NCBI RefSeq assembly: GCF_022378335.1
Contig: NZ_JAIQCI010000016.1
Location: 1 to 64,000, forward strand
Reading direction: 5' to 3'
Origin: Croceicoccus hydrothermalis
GTDB lineage: Bacteria > Pseudomonadota > Alphaproteobacteria > Sphingomonadales > Sphingomonadaceae
Length of the DNA: 64,000 nucleotides
In this document: positions 23,475 through 33,929 of the stretch, piece by piece
Position numbering within the stretch: the stretch's first letter is position 1
How the letters are laid out: each line of letters begins with the position of its first letter
Position numbers and translations under genes: made by a program
Notes under the pieces: model-generated
What the model saw: only the letters and a program-made list of their open reading frames with translations
The model's database searches: none
Told to the model about the DNA's origin: nothing

Positions 23475-25439
23475 TCAATTCTTGGTCGTGGGCTCGAGCA
23501 GGCGATCCAGCAATTGTTCGCCATCTTCCCCATCCACCGGTTCGAGCCAGGGGTAGCGCAGGCCCTCGTCATAGGCGAGCGGCACGGTGAGGTAACGGCC
23601 CCCCCGCTCGATCAGCAATTCGATCGGCCCGCCGCCATCGGCCGCGGCCGCGATGGCCCGCTTCATCGCGTCGCTGTCATAGGACTCGCCATTGACGGCG
23701 ACGATATCCGCCCCGCCGACGATGCCCGCCTTGAACGCCGGACCGTCCCACAGGACCGAGGACACGGTGCCGTCATTGCCCACGTTGAGCCCAAGCGAAT
23801 GCCACAGGTTGAGATATTTGGCGTTCGCCATCAACGCCTCGTCATAGGGGTTGGGCTCGGGCCGGAACGCCACGCGATATCCGGCAAGCTCCACCCCGCG
23901 CGTCGGCGCCGGCTGGTTCGGCAATTGCAGGCGCCGGCGCAGGAAATTCGCCCAGTCATAGGGATGAACCGCGTTGAGATCGGCGACGACATCCTCGAAC
24001 TCATAGGTGACCTCGCCCCAGTCGCCGTCGCGCAGCCCGAAGAACCTCTTGTTGAAATCCTCGAGCGATTTCCGGCCGCCCGTCTCGCGCCGGATCAGCA
24101 TGTCCGCCTCCAGCCAGGTGAGCGCACCCTCGCTGTAATATTCCTCGCCGCGGGCCTGGCTCGAAAACGGCTTGGCCTTGCGCGCGGCGAAGATGGGATC
24201 GTGTGTCGTATCCTCGACCGAGCGCCAGCTGCGCCCCGGCTGCGTCATGTAATTGGCGACGGTTCGCGCGATGTCGCCCTTGATCAGATCGGTCGTCTGC
24301 AATCCCGAACGTGCGGCCAGCACCATGTCCCAGTAGCTCGTCATCCCTTCATAGACCCAGAGCAGGTTGTCCTGCATCGGCTGACGATAGTCGGGGGTCC
24401 ACAGGCGCGCAGGCCGGCGGAACTTGCCGTTCCAGCTATGCGTCATTTCATGGGGGAGCAGGCCGCGGCGGTATTCGGTCTTCTTCCACTCCGTAAACGT
24501 GTCGGGCGGAAGCGTGTTTTCCGAACTGCGATGATGTTCAAGGCCGATCCCGCCAAGCTTGTCGGTGAGGCCGAGCAGGAATTCGTAGTGATCGAACGGT
24601 TTCGAGCCGTAAAGCGCGATTGCCTCGTCCACGAGCCGGCGATGCGCGTCGATCTGCTCCTCGCTCGCCTCCAGATAGCGCGGCGCATCGGCAAACACCT
24701 CCAGATCGACATCCTGCCCCAGATCCCACGCACGGTGATGGGCGCCCGCGAAGATCGGCGAATCCACCAGCGTCTGATAATCCGTCGTCGCCCATCGCAC
24801 GGTGTCGCCCGCGCGGCTCATACCGTCGAGCGCGGTCGCCACGGCCCATCCCTCGGGAAAGGTCACCGTCGGGCGGATCGCGACGCGGCGCACGTAATGC
24901 CCGGCGGGATAGAGGCTGACATCCTCGAACTTGAGGTTCATCATCTCGGGCGTCATGACGATGCGCCCCTCGTTCGGCTCCAGCGGGGAGGTATAGACGA
25001 GCTGCGCCACGACCTGCGCCGTGCCGGCGGGCACCTCGACATGAAAGGCGTAGACCTCAACCGGGTCGCGCGTCCATTTCAGATCCTGCCCATTGGCGGT
25101 GAAACGAATGCCGGTCAGCTCGGCCAGGAACCCGCGCGGCGCATGCTTGCCGGGAAGCCATTCGGGATAGAGCAGGGTCAGGCGGTCCGTCCCCGGCGCG
25201 AGCGGAATCGTTTCCGTCGTGCGGAATACGCCGCGCGTGATGTCGGTCGCATCGACGGCGAGGTCGATGGTGCCGCCCGGCCATGGCGTATCGACCGGAT
25301 CGGGCACAGACGGCGAAATCGGCACGGCCTGGGGGAGCGAGCGCTGCTGCTCGGCCTGTGTCTGTGCCTGGGCGGGCATGGCGATGGCGCAAAGGGATAC
25401 GGCGGCGAGAAGGGCACGGCCCGTGATGGTCTTTTTCAT
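23475..25439 (-). CDS. M61-family glycyl aminopeptidase with PDZ domain
   Basis: 654-residue exported protease. A clear signal peptide (about 1-26, ending MPAQAQ) is followed by an N-terminal beta-domain, the gluzincin catalytic domain with HEMTHSW (zinc histidines and catalytic glutamate) and the downstream [10 protein letters not shown] (third ligand glutamate), and a C-terminal PDZ domain (about 560-640, [24 protein letters not shown]). Relatives act in the periplasm on short peptides. The start at 25439 is fixed by the signal peptide. It diverges from hisS. Confidence 0.88.
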   Translation of the reverse strand: MKKTITGRALLAAVSLCAIAMPAQAQTQAEQQRSLPQAVPISPSVPDPVDTPWPGGTIDLAVDATDITRGVFRTTETIPLAPGTDRLTLLYPEWLPGKHAPRGFLAELTGIRFTANGQDLKWTRDPVEVYAFHVEVPAGTAQVVAQLVYTSPLEPNEGRIVMTPEMMNLKFEDVSLYPAGHYVRRVAIRPTVTFPEGWAVATALDGMSRAGDTVRWATTDYQTLVDSPIFAGAHHRAWDLGQDVDLEVFADAPRYLEASEEQIDAHRRLVDEAIALYGSKPFDHYEFLLGLTDKLGGIGLEHHRSSENTLPPDTFTEWKKTEYRRGLLPHEMTHSWNGKFRRPARLWTPDYRQPMQDNLLWVYEGMTSYWDMVLAARSGLQTTDLIKGDIARTVANYMTQPGRSWRSVEDTTHDPIFAARKAKPFSSQARGEEYYSEGALTWLEADMLIRRETGGRKSLEDFNKRFFGLRDGDWGEVTYEFEDVVADLNAVHPYDWANFLRRRLQLPNQPAPTRGVELAGYRVAFRPEPNPYDEALMANAKYLNLWHSLGLNVGNDGTVSSVLWDGPAFKAGIVGGADIVAVNGESYDSDAMKRAIAAAADGGGPIELLIERGGRYLTVPLAYDEGLRYPWLEPVDGEDGEQLLDRLLEPTTKN

Positions 25440-25537
25440 GCACGACGGTGTGCCGCGACCGCCGCCCATATGCAATACGCCTGTATGGGCAAGGGCGATG
25501 CTTTGCAGGAGCGGGCTTTGCGGGTAAAGGCCGCGCC

Positions 25538-26791
25538 ATGACGGACAAGCGCATCGAGACACCGCAGGCCATTCGCGGAACGCAGGATATTTTCGGAGCG
25601 GAGGCGGAGGCCTTCGCCCATGTGGTCGAAACCTTCGAACGCATCCGCCGGCTTTACCGGTTTCGCCGGGTGGAAATGCCGGTGTTCGAAAAAACGACCG
25701 TGTTCTCGCGCAGCCTTGGCGAGACGACCGATGTCGTGTCGAAGGAGATGTACAGCTTCGAGGATCGCGGCGGCGAATCGCTCACCCTGCGTCCCGAATT
25801 TACCGCGGGGCTGACGCGGGCGTTCCTCACCAACGGGTGGCAGCAGCACGCGCCGCTGAAACTCGCCACGCACGGCCCGCTGTTCCGTTACGAGCGTCCG
25901 CAAAAGGGGCGCTATCGCCAGTTTCATCAGATCGACGCCGAAATCATCGGCGCCGCCGAACCGCAGGCGGACGTGGAATTGCTCGTCATGGCGGATCAGC
26001 TTTTGCGCGAGCTGGGCATTGCGGACGGCGTGACGTTGCAATTGAACACGCTGGGTGATGGGGAAAGCCGGGAGAACTGGCGCTGTGCCCTCGTCGAATA
26101 TTTCGGCGACCACCGGGCGGAGCTTTCCGAGGATTCGCAGGACCGGCTCGATCGCAATCCGCTGCGCATCCTCGATTCCAAGGATCGCCGTGACCGTGCC
26201 TTTGTCGCCGAGGCGCCGCAGATCGACGCGTTTCTTTCACCCGAGGCGCAGGAATTTTTCGCCGCCGTCACCGCCGGGCTCGATGCCGCGGGCGTCGCGT
26301 GGAAACGGGCGCCGTCACTGGTCCGGGGGCTCGATTATTATCGCCACACCGCGTTCGAATTCGTGACCGACCGCCTGGGCGCGCAGGGGACCGTGCTGGG
26401 CGGTGGACGCTATGACGGGCTGGTCGAGGCGCTGGGCGGTCCGGCGACCCCGGCGGTGGGCTGGGCCGCGGGGATCGAGCGGCTGGCCATGCTGGTGGGG
26501 GAACGGGGGGAGCCTGCCGCCGACGTCGCGGTCGTGCCGATGGGCGCGGCGGCAGAGGCGGCGGCCGCGGGTATCGTCGCCGATCTGCGCCGCGCAGGGC
26601 TCACGGTCGACATGGCGTTCAAGGGCAATATGAAAAAGCGCATGAGCCGCGCCAACGACAGCGGCGCGCGTCATGCCGTAATCCTCGGCGACGAAGAACT
26701 CGCCGCGGGCGAGGCGACGGTCAAGACGCTCGCCACCGGGGCGCAGGCGCGTGTGCCGCTCGCCGGTCTTTTGCCCGTGCTGAAGGGCTGA
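25538..26791 (+). CDS. hisS: histidyl-tRNA synthetase
   Basis: 417-residue class II synthetase that charges tRNA-His. Motif 1 ([12 protein letters not shown]), motif 2 ([20 protein letters not shown]), the histidine motif [15 protein letters not shown] and motif 3 (GIERLAMLV) are all present, followed by the anticodon-binding domain. The start [17 protein letters not shown] at 25538 matches the family and has an upstream AAAGG. It is the first gene of a hisS-prfA-prmC run. Confidence 0.95.
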   Translation: MTDKRIETPQAIRGTQDIFGAEAEAFAHVVETFERIRRLYRFRRVEMPVFEKTTVFSRSLGETTDVVSKEMYSFEDRGGESLTLRPEFTAGLTRAFLTNGWQQHAPLKLATHGPLFRYERPQKGRYRQFHQIDAEIIGAAEPQADVELLVMADQLLRELGIADGVTLQLNTLGDGESRENWRCALVEYFGDHRAELSEDSQDRLDRNPLRILDSKDRRDRAFVAEAPQIDAFLSPEAQEFFAAVTAGLDAAGVAWKRAPSLVRGLDYYRHTAFEFVTDRLGAQGTVLGGGRYDGLVEALGGPATPAVGWAAGIERLAMLVGERGEPAADVAVVPMGAAAEAAAAGIVADLRRAGLTVDMAFKGNMKKRMSRANDSGARHAVILGDEELAAGEATVKTLATGAQARVPLAGLLPVLKG

Positions 26792-26795
26792 AGCC

Positions 26796-27863
26796 TTGCG
26801 CGTGTCCGACGAACGCCTAGCGCAGATTGCCGGGCGCTTTGCCGAGCTTGAGGCGCGGCTGGCCAGCGGTACGCTGGAGGGGGAGGCTTTCGTCACCGCC
26901 AGCCGCGATTATGCCGAACTCGAACCCGTCGCGCGCGAGGCGGCCGGCGTGGCCGCCATGCGCGAAGAACTCGCCGAGGCCCGCGCGATGGTTACAGACC
27001 CCGAAATGCGCGCCATGGCAGAGGAAGAGATCGCCCGCATCGAGGGCGAATTGCCGAGCGCGGAGGACAGGCTCGCGCTCGCCCTGCTTCCTCGCGACAG
27101 CGCGGATGCGCGGCCCGCAATGCTCGAAATCCGGGCCGGTACCGGCGGGGACGAGGCGGCGTTGTTCGCAGGCGACCTCTACCGCATGTACGAACGTTTC
27201 GCGGCCGAGAATGGCTGGCGCATCGAGGCGATCAGCACCAGCGTATCCGATGTCGGTGGCTTCAAGGAAATCGTCGCCCATGTCACCGGCACCGGCGTGT
27301 TCGCGCGGATGAAGTTCGAAAGCGGCGTCCACCGCGTGCAGCGCGTGCCCGTCACCGAAAGCGGCGGACGCATCCATACCAGCGCGGCCACCGTCGCCGT
27401 TCTTCCCGAGCCGGACGAGGTCGACGTGCAGATTGCCGATGCGGATGTGAAGATCGACATCTACCGCGCATCGGGCGCCGGCGGACAGCATGTGAACACC
27501 ACCGATTCCGCCGTCCGCCTGACCCATATCCCCAGCGGCATCGTCGTCATTCAGCAGGACGAACGCAGCCAGCACAAGAACCGCGCCAAGGCGATGCAGG
27601 TGCTGCGCGCCCGCGTCTACGAAATGGAACGCGCCAGGGCCCATGGCGAGGAAGCGGAGGCGCGCAAGGCGATGGTCGGGTCCGGCGACCGGTCCGAACG
27701 CATCCGCACCTATAATTTCCCTCAGGGACGCGTGACCGATCACCGCATCGGCCTGACCTTGCATAAGCTGCCCGAAATTCTCGAAGGGCCGGGGCTTGCC
27801 GAAATGATCGATGCGTTGATCGCGGAGGACCAGGCCAAACGCCTGGCCGCGCAGAATTCATGA
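26796..27863 (+). CDS. prfA: peptide chain release factor 1
   Basis: 355-residue RF1 that reads UAA and UAG stops and triggers peptide release. The universal GGQ motif is in [15 protein letters not shown], and the anticodon-loop region precedes it (about 180-195). The start is a TTG at 26796, four bases after the hisS stop and about eight bases after AAGGG; GTG at 26802 is possible. Its position directly before prmC, which methylates the GGQ glutamine, is the usual operon. Confidence 0.93.
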   Translation: MRVSDERLAQIAGRFAELEARLASGTLEGEAFVTASRDYAELEPVAREAAGVAAMREELAEARAMVTDPEMRAMAEEEIARIEGELPSAEDRLALALLPRDSADARPAMLEIRAGTGGDEAALFAGDLYRMYERFAAENGWRIEAISTSVSDVGGFKEIVAHVTGTGVFARMKFESGVHRVQRVPVTESGGRIHTSAATVAVLPEPDEVDVQIADADVKIDIYRASGAGGQHVNTTDSAVRLTHIPSGIVVIQQDERSQHKNRAKAMQVLRARVYEMERARAHGEEAEARKAMVGSGDRSERIRTYNFPQGRVTDHRIGLTLHKLPEILEGPGLAEMIDALIAEDQAKRLAAQNS

Positions 27864-27921
27864 CGGCATATCAATTACCCGCGCCCGGACGAAACCGCGT
27901 GCCCAATGGAACGTTCGATGC

Positions 27922-28866
27922 ATGACGATGGAAGACAACGCCCACGAAACCCGCACCGGTCCAAACGCCGAAAGCGCCGCCACCGGCCGAACCGTCGCCG
28001 AACGCACCATCGCCGGCGCATTGCGCGACGGGGCGGCGCGGCTTGCCCCGGTGTCGGACAATCCCCGGCTGGACGCCGAATGGCTCATGGCAGAAGCGAT
28101 GGGTACCGACCGCTCCACGGTCTTGCTGCAATATATGGACCGGGTCGCGCCCGAACGTTTCGACGATCTGGTCGACCGGCGCGCGTCGGGCGAACCGCTG
28201 GCGCACATTACCGGGCGGCAGGAATTCTACGGGCTCGAACTCGCGGTGTCGCGCCATGTCCTGATTCCGCGGGCCGATAGCGAGGTGCTCATCAACGCGG
28301 CGCGCGACGTGCTTGCCGACAGGCCGCCCGCGCGTATTCTGGACATGGGGGTGGGGTCGGGCGCGCTCCTGCTCGCGGCGCTGTCGTCCTGGGACGAGGC
28401 GCGCGGCGTCGGGATCGACCGGTCGGGCGCGGCGCTCGCCATGGCGCAGCACAATGCGGAGCAGCTCGACCTTGCCGCGCGGACCGAGCTTCGCCTCGCC
28501 GACTGGACCGAAATCGGGTGGGAGAGCCGGGTAATGCCCGCCTACGACCTGGTGCTCGCCAATCCACCCTATGTCGCGACGCGCGATCCGGCGCTGGCCG
28601 ACGATGTGCGCCGGTTCGAACCCGAAGGCGCGCTTTTCGCAGGGGAGGATGGGCTGGATGCCTATCGCACCCTGATCCCGCAATTGCCCGACCTCATGAC
28701 GCCGGGCGGTGTGGCCATGGTTGAGATTGGTTTCAACCAGGCCGATGCGGTGATCGATATCGCCGCCCGTTCGGGCCTGCGCCACGCGCTGCATCACGAT
28801 CTTTCGGGTCATCCGCGCGCGCTCGAACTGTGGGTCGAACAGTTTGGCGACGAGGAGCTGGGCTGA
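27922..28866 (+). CDS. prmC: release factor glutamine N5-methyltransferase
   Basis: 314-residue SAM-dependent enzyme that methylates the glutamine of the GGQ motif in release factors. The N-terminal helical domain (LIPRAD and GQEFYG-like GRQEFYGLEL segments) leads into the methyltransferase fold with ILDMGVGSGAL and the catalytic LANPPYV. The start at 27922 is an ATG; a second ATG two codons later is possible. It carries a longer, low-complexity N-terminus (about 25 residues) than E. coli PrmC. Confidence 0.93.
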   Translation: MTMEDNAHETRTGPNAESAATGRTVAERTIAGALRDGAARLAPVSDNPRLDAEWLMAEAMGTDRSTVLLQYMDRVAPERFDDLVDRRASGEPLAHITGRQEFYGLELAVSRHVLIPRADSEVLINAARDVLADRPPARILDMGVGSGALLLAALSSWDEARGVGIDRSGAALAMAQHNAEQLDLAARTELRLADWTEIGWESRVMPAYDLVLANPPYVATRDPALADDVRRFEPEGALFAGEDGLDAYRTLIPQLPDLMTPGGVAMVEIGFNQADAVIDIAARSGLRHALHHDLSGHPRALELWVEQFGDEELG

Positions 28867-29423
28867 CCCGCCCGGTGTGTCCGGGCCGCGATTTTCGGGC
28901 CTAATGCCGATAGCGATTCACCCGGCGGTGAAGCTGGCGCAGATCGTGGCCGTTCGCGAGCCGCGCCGTCGGGAGGGGCAGGCCGCGTGCACCGTTACCG
29001 GCCTGCTCGAAAACCAAGCTGCGGGACCGAGCCGGTTGCGCATTGACGCAGCGAGCGTCGCGCGGCGCGTATGGAGCGTCGCGTGCCGAAATCCGGGTCA
29101 TGCCGCCATTGTGACGGGTAAAACATGGCCTGTTCGGCAAAAAGGCTTGGCAGGCGGGTCATTTGTCGATAGTCCTGCTGCGTGTCAGGGCATCGGACGA
29201 CATGGCTTCCCGCTGCCCCGGCAATCCTGATCATCGCAGCATGTCGCGGGCCGAAAACGGCTTGCGGGCAGGATGCGAGATTGGCCCGGTCGCTTCGAAA
29301 TGCGAGACAAGAGCGTCGCGGCCGACGGTTTGGCGAACCCGGGCAAGGTCCGGGGTGCTTCCGGAATGGTTTCGCGCGGCGGTGAAGAAAGCCGAACCGC
29401 GCCGGACAGAGGAACGGCTTCAA
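28867..29423. other. 557-nt stretch with no recognisable gene
   Basis: Between prmC and the DUF4167 gene. Reading frames here do not resemble known proteins, and their codon use is irregular. The DUF4167 frame is open back to 29163 but without homology. It may hold a long 5' leader for the DUF4167 mRNA or a small RNA. No strong hairpin-plus-T-run terminator is visible for prmC. Confidence 0.4.
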
Positions 29424-30131
29424 TTGAACAATAATCGCGGAAACAATCGCCGGCGTGGCCGGAACAACAACCGTCAACAAGGTGGCGGCCAGTTCCAGAA
29501 CCGTGTCGACAGCAGGGCGCGCGGCAATGCGCCGCAGCTTCTCGACAAGTACAAGAAACTCGCCGAGGATGCGGCCCGCAATGGCGACCGTGTGCAATCG
29601 GAATATTACCTGCAATTCGCGGACCATTATTTCCGCGTAATCGCCGACGGCAAGGCCCGTCAGGAAGAGCAGCGCGCCAAGCGCGACGACAATCGCGGCG
29701 ATCAGGACGACGGCGACGCCAACGCGCCCCGCAATGCGCGCGGCCGCGACAACAATGATCGCGATTACGATGAGGAAAATCAGTCGTCGCGCGACACCGA
29801 CACCGACGATGTCGGGGCGGGCAAGCCCGACGACAATGCCGAAGCCAACGCCGACACCGACGCGAAGCCCAAGCGCAAACCGCGCAAGACGCGCGGCGAC
29901 GTTGACGGTCAGGAGGACGGCGCCCCCGCGGAGCCGCGCAAGCGAGCCCCCCGCCGGCGCAAGGCGGAGACCGAGGACGCCGTCGAAAATGGCGGCGCCC
30001 TCGATCCGCAGGCCTTGCCCCCCGCGATCGGTGCCGTCGATGCGGAGGAGAAGCCGAAACGCGTCCGCCGCCCGCGCAAGCCGAAGTCCGAGGACGGCGA
30101 CAGCGACGAGATGAAGCAGGCGGTCGGCTGA
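29424..30131 (+). CDS. DUF4167 domain protein (predicted RNA-binding-like)
   Basis: 235-residue protein of very biased composition. The DUF4167 core lies at about 1-80: NNNRGNNRRRGRNNNRQQ, then DSRARGNAPQLLDKYKKLAEDAARNGDRV and EYYLQFADHYFRV. A long acidic/basic tail follows (Asp- and Lys/Arg-Pro-rich runs such as KPKRKPRKTRG), probably disordered. Function is unknown; the composition suggests RNA binding. The family begins exactly at the NNNR block, so a TTG at 29424 with an upstream AGAGGA is taken as the start. It follows prfA-prmC, as is common in alphaproteobacteria. Confidence 0.85.
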   Translation: MNNNRGNNRRRGRNNNRQQGGGQFQNRVDSRARGNAPQLLDKYKKLAEDAARNGDRVQSEYYLQFADHYFRVIADGKARQEEQRAKRDDNRGDQDDGDANAPRNARGRDNNDRDYDEENQSSRDTDTDDVGAGKPDDNAEANADTDAKPKRKPRKTRGDVDGQEDGAPAEPRKRAPRRRKAETEDAVENGGALDPQALPPAIGAVDAEEKPKRVRRPRKPKSEDGDSDEMKQAVG

Positions 30132-30179
30132 TCGCCCCGCTTCGGCGGAGCATTCGCGCCAACGGGCCCGCACCTCGAC

Positions 30180-31802
30180 ATGTTTCGCGTTTTCCATAAG
30201 ATTCCGGCACCCCTGCTCGCGCTTGTCGCGGGCGGGACCGCGCCGCTCGGGTTTCAGCCGCTCGGTTGGTGGCCGTGTACGGTGGCGGGTTTTGCGGTGC
30301 TGTTGCATCTGCTGCACCGCGCCGATCGGATGCGCCGCGCGGCATTGATCGGGTGGCTCTTCGGGGTCGGGCTGTTCAGCGTCGGCAACAACTGGATCGC
30401 GACCGCTTTCACCTATCAGGCGGCCATGCCGGCGTGGCTCGGTTGGGTCGCGGTCGTGCTCCTCGCCTTCTATCTCGCGGTCTATCCGATGCTGGCCGGG
30501 CTTGCGGCATGGCGGCTGTCGGGCGGTCCGCGAGAGCAGGCGCCGGGGCGCGGTTTCGGCCTCGTCGCGATATTGGCCGCAAGCTGGACCGTTTGCGAGT
30601 GGTTGCGCGGATGGGTCTTCACCGGATTTGCATGGAATCCCGTCGGCATGGTCACGCTCGGCGGGTACGATGCGCCGGGGCTTGCCGGCATCGCGCCCTG
30701 GCTTGGAACCTATGCGCTGTCCGGGCTGGTGGTGATATTGGCGGGGTCGTGCTGGCTCGCCATGCGGGGCGGCGAAGGGCGTGGAGCAGCGGGCCGTGGC
30801 ATGGTCGCACGCGCGACCATGGTGCTCGTGCCGATCCTGCTGTTCGTGGTGCCGTGGCCGGCGTGGCACGGCGGGGAGGGCGATCTTCGCTTCACCCTGG
30901 TGCAGCCCGACATTCGTCAGGACGTGCTGAACGATTCCGCCTGGTTCGAGCGTAATTTCCGCAAGACCGCGGCCCTGACGACGCGCCTCGCTGATCGTCC
31001 GTCCGGCGATGGCCCGCGGCTCGTGCTGTGGCCGGAATCGGGCGTGCCCGATTATCTGCGCGCGGGGTATCCGGAGCGCTATTACCGCATGACGACCTTT
31101 GCCGCCGATCCGCGGCTTGCCCGTGCGCGCATCGCGGATGTCATCGGGCCGGACAGCATGCTTTTGACAGGGGCCGTCGATCTGGTCATCGGTCCGGATG
31201 AGCGGGCAAGCGCGGTGCGCAACGTCGTCACCGCCATCGGCCCCGATGCGCGTATCCGGGGCAGCTATGCGAAGGCGCATCTTGTCCCCTACGGCGAATA
31301 TCTGCCCATGCGCAACGTGCTGGAACCCATCGGCCTGTCGCGCCTCGTCGAAGGCGCGCTCGATTTCGAGGAGGGGCCGGGACCGCGCACGCTCGATCTC
31401 GGCGCATATGGCCGTGCGGGTATTCAGATCTGCTACGAAATCATCTTTCCCGGCGCGGTCGTGGACCGTTCCGACCGGCCCGATTACATCGTCAATCCGA
31501 CCAATGACGGATGGTTCGGGGCGTGGGGCCCGCCGCAACATCTGGCGCAGGCGCGGATGCGCGCGATCGAGGAAGGGCTGCCCGTGCTGCGCCCGACGAC
31601 CACGGGGATCAGCGCGGTGATCGACGCCGGCGGCACGGTGCGCGCGCATATCCCGCAATTTCGCGAAGGGCGGATCGACGCGGTGGTTCCTCCCGCCCGC
31701 GCACCGACATGGTTCGCAAGGGCGGGCAATGCTCTTTCGCTTGGCTGGGCCTTACTATTCCTTTTGGCGGGAATGGTTGCCACTCGCCGCCCTCGCGTAT
31801 AA
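30180..31802 (+). CDS. lnt: apolipoprotein N-acyltransferase
   Basis: 540-residue inner-membrane enzyme that adds the third acyl chain to lipoproteins. About six N-terminal membrane helices lead into a periplasmic nitrilase-fold domain with the catalytic triad E (VLWPESGVPDYL), K (GSYAKAHLVPYGEYLP) and C (IQICYEIIFPG). One C-terminal helix ends the protein. It starts 49 nt after the DUF4167 gene and is followed by metK, a conserved lnt-metK order. Confidence 0.94.
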   Translation: MFRVFHKIPAPLLALVAGGTAPLGFQPLGWWPCTVAGFAVLLHLLHRADRMRRAALIGWLFGVGLFSVGNNWIATAFTYQAAMPAWLGWVAVVLLAFYLAVYPMLAGLAAWRLSGGPREQAPGRGFGLVAILAASWTVCEWLRGWVFTGFAWNPVGMVTLGGYDAPGLAGIAPWLGTYALSGLVVILAGSCWLAMRGGEGRGAAGRGMVARATMVLVPILLFVVPWPAWHGGEGDLRFTLVQPDIRQDVLNDSAWFERNFRKTAALTTRLADRPSGDGPRLVLWPESGVPDYLRAGYPERYYRMTTFAADPRLARARIADVIGPDSMLLTGAVDLVIGPDERASAVRNVVTAIGPDARIRGSYAKAHLVPYGEYLPMRNVLEPIGLSRLVEGALDFEEGPGPRTLDLGAYGRAGIQICYEIIFPGAVVDRSDRPDYIVNPTNDGWFGAWGPPQHLAQARMRAIEEGLPVLRPTTTGISAVIDAGGTVRAHIPQFREGRIDAVVPPARAPTWFARAGNALSLGWALLFLLAGMVATRRPRV

Positions 31803-31805
31803 CGA

Positions 31806-31823
31806 TATAAAGAAACCTTTATA
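31806..31823 (+). promoter_or_regulatory. hairpin in the short metK leader
   Basis: TATAAAG and CTTTATA form a perfect 7-bp stem with an AAAC loop in the 57-nt gap before metK. metK leaders often carry S-adenosylmethionine riboswitches, but I cannot match this one to SAM-II, SAM-V or SAM/SAH consensus features. It may instead be a weak terminator of lnt or chance. Confidence 0.25.
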
Positions 31824-31859
31824 CTGTTTTGAGGCCTTTAGACTTTTCGAAGGATCGCC

Positions 31860-33101
31860 ATGCGCAACAATTATCTTTTCACGTCCGAAAGCGTATCCGA
31901 GGGCCATCCCGACAAGGTCGCGGACCAGATTTCCGACGCCATCGTGGATCTCATGCTGTCGAAGGACGCGGAGGCGCGCGTCGCGTGCGAGACCATGACC
32001 ACGACGCAGCTTGTCGTGCTGTCGGGTGAAATCCGGTGCAAGCCGATGTACGACGAAAGCCAGAAGGACTGGGCCGCGAACGGTTACTGGGCGCCCGGCG
32101 CGCTCGAGGAAATCGAGCAGACAGTCCGCGATGTCGTGCGCGACATCGGATATGAGCAGGATGGCTTTCACTGGGAAAAGCTGCGCTTCGAAAACTTCCT
32201 CCACGGGCAATCGGCCGAAATCGCGCAGGGCGTCGATTCGCGCGATGACAAGGACGAAGGCGCCGGCGATCAGGGGATCATGTTCGGCTTCGCCTGCGAC
32301 GAAACGCCCGACCTGATGCCGGCGACGCTCGATTACAGCCACAAGATCCTGCACCGCATGGCGCATGACCGCAAAACCGGCGCGGTCCCGTTTCTGGAGC
32401 CGGACACGAAGAGCCAGGTCACCTTGCGGTTCGAAAACGGCGTGCCGTCGGCCTGCACCGCGATCGTCGTGTCGACGCAGCACAAGCCCGGATACGATCA
32501 GGGCGAGCGCGAGGCCGAGCTCAAATCCTACGTCAAAAGCGTGGTCGCCGACATCTTGCCCGGCAATCTTCTGTCGGACGAAACGGTCTATCACATCAAC
32601 CCAACCGGCAAGTTCGAGATCGGCGGCCCCGACGGGGACGCCGGGCTGACGGGGCGCAAGATCATCGTCGATACTTATGGCGGCGCGGCCCCGCACGGCG
32701 GCGGCGCGTTTTCGGGCAAGGACCCGACCAAGGTCGACCGTTCGGCGGCCTATATCGCGCGCTATCTGGCCAAGAATATCGTGGCGGGCGGTTTCGCCAC
32801 GCGCTGCACGATACAGCTGTCCTATGCCATCGGCATTGCCGACCCTCTGTCGATCTATGTCGACACGCATGGCACGGCGACAGACGGCATTACCGACGAA
32901 GCGCTGGAGGATGCGATCCGCAGCATCGAATCGCTACGCCGGCTGACGCCGCGCGGCATTCGCACCCGTTTGAAACTGAACCGCCCGATCTATCGCACCA
33001 GTGCGGCCTATGGTCATTTCGGGCGGCGGCCGGAAGGCGACACCTTCCCGTGGGAAAAAACCGATCTGATCGAGGAACTCAAGGCCGCGCTCGGCCGCTG
33101 A
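31860..33101 (+). CDS. metK: S-adenosylmethionine synthetase
   Basis: 413-residue enzyme making S-adenosylmethionine from methionine and ATP. The family signatures [13 protein letters not shown] at the N-terminus, [12 protein letters not shown] (about 137-148) and [19 protein letters not shown] near residue 280 are intact. It is slightly longer than the E. coli enzyme, as in other alphaproteobacteria. It provides the SAM used by TrmB, PrmC, UbiG and LuxI of this window. An AAGGA site precedes the ATG. Confidence 0.95.
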   Translation: MRNNYLFTSESVSEGHPDKVADQISDAIVDLMLSKDAEARVACETMTTTQLVVLSGEIRCKPMYDESQKDWAANGYWAPGALEEIEQTVRDVVRDIGYEQDGFHWEKLRFENFLHGQSAEIAQGVDSRDDKDEGAGDQGIMFGFACDETPDLMPATLDYSHKILHRMAHDRKTGAVPFLEPDTKSQVTLRFENGVPSACTAIVVSTQHKPGYDQGEREAELKSYVKSVVADILPGNLLSDETVYHINPTGKFEIGGPDGDAGLTGRKIIVDTYGGAAPHGGGAFSGKDPTKVDRSAAYIARYLAKNIVAGGFATRCTIQLSYAIGIADPLSIYVDTHGTATDGITDEALEDAIRSIESLRRLTPRGIRTRLKLNRPIYRTSAAYGHFGRRPEGDTFPWEKTDLIEELKAALGR

Positions 33102-33183
33102 GCGGCGCGCAGCTTTTATTTTCCTACATCGGCGGCGCCGGGCATGGACGGGCTTTCTTCATCGCAAGGGAGCCTGCCTCGCC

Positions 33184-33801
33184 ATGTCCGAAATCTGCAA
33201 AACCTGCGGCAATGTCATCGCCGCCCCGTCCGTCGCTTCGGATTATGACCCGGCCGCACCGCATATCACCCCGCGCATCGCGGCCGAGCTGATTGCGCAC
33301 GAAGGCATCGTGACGGAGGCCTATCGCGATTCGGTCGGCGTGTGGACGTGGAGCGTGGGGCTTACCGATGCGTGCGGCCACGGTGTCCGGCGGTATCGCG
33401 ACAATCCGCAGGATCTCGACCATTGCATGGCGATCTATGCCTGGGCGCTGCGCGAACGCTACCTCCCCGCCGTGCTCGATGCGTTCGGGGACCATGAGCC
33501 GGCGGAGCATGAGCTTGGCGGTGCGCTTTCGTTTCACTGGAACACCGGGGCGATCCGCCGTGCCGAATGGATGCGCCGGTTCCGCGATGGCGATATCGCC
33601 GGCGCGCGCGATGCCATCATGAACTGGTGCCGGCCCGCGGTGCTGACGAAACGGCGGCGCTGCGAACAGGCGTTGTTCTTTGACGGGACGTGGACGAACG
33701 ACGGCCATGCCACCGTGTACGACGTGGCGAAGCCGTCCTACCGCCCGACCGCGGGCCGGCGGGTGGAAATTCTGTCGCGGTTGGAGCAGCTCAGCCTCTG
33801 A
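33184..33801 (+). CDS. GH24 T4-type lysozyme (endolysin-like)
   Basis: 205-residue muramidase-like protein. The T4 lysozyme triad E11-D20-T26 is matched in spacing by E40 (AHEGIVTEAYRD), D49 and T55 (VGVWTWSVG). A short cysteine-bearing N-terminus (CKTCGN) replaces a signal peptide, so export would need a holin or other route. It lacks the usual phage neighbours; relatives occur in prophages and gene-transfer-agent-like clusters. It lies alone between metK and a damaged peptidase gene. Confidence 0.8.
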   Translation: MSEICKTCGNVIAAPSVASDYDPAAPHITPRIAAELIAHEGIVTEAYRDSVGVWTWSVGLTDACGHGVRRYRDNPQDLDHCMAIYAWALRERYLPAVLDAFGDHEPAEHELGGALSFHWNTGAIRRAEWMRRFRDGDIAGARDAIMNWCRPAVLTKRRRCEQALFFDGTWTNDGHATVYDVAKPSYRPTAGRRVEILSRLEQLSL

Positions 33802-33929
33802 CTCCTGCGGTCGCTGAATATTCTTGCCAGAATTGCGGAACCGGTCATTAATCCGGATGCCGGTTTCGCGGCGGGATTGTTCAGGACACGGGGAAGAATA
33901 TCCGGAAAAGCTGGGTCGCCACGGCGGCC

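Noticed and set aside
23514-25541. A 675-codon plus-strand frame opposite the M61 peptidase
   Set aside because: The minus strand has a signal peptide, an HEMTH zinc motif and a PDZ domain. The plus frame is compositionally odd and has no recognisable domain.
28995-31658. An 887-codon open frame on the minus strand opposite DUF4167 and lnt
   Set aside because: It is a GC-rich shadow of the plus-strand genes. Its product is repetitive in Arg/Pro/His/Gly and matches no family, while the plus strand encodes clear DUF4167 and Lnt proteins.
31803-31859. A SAM-II or SAM/SAH riboswitch before metK
   Set aside because: The 57-nt leader has one simple hairpin but no recognisable pseudoknot elements of those classes.
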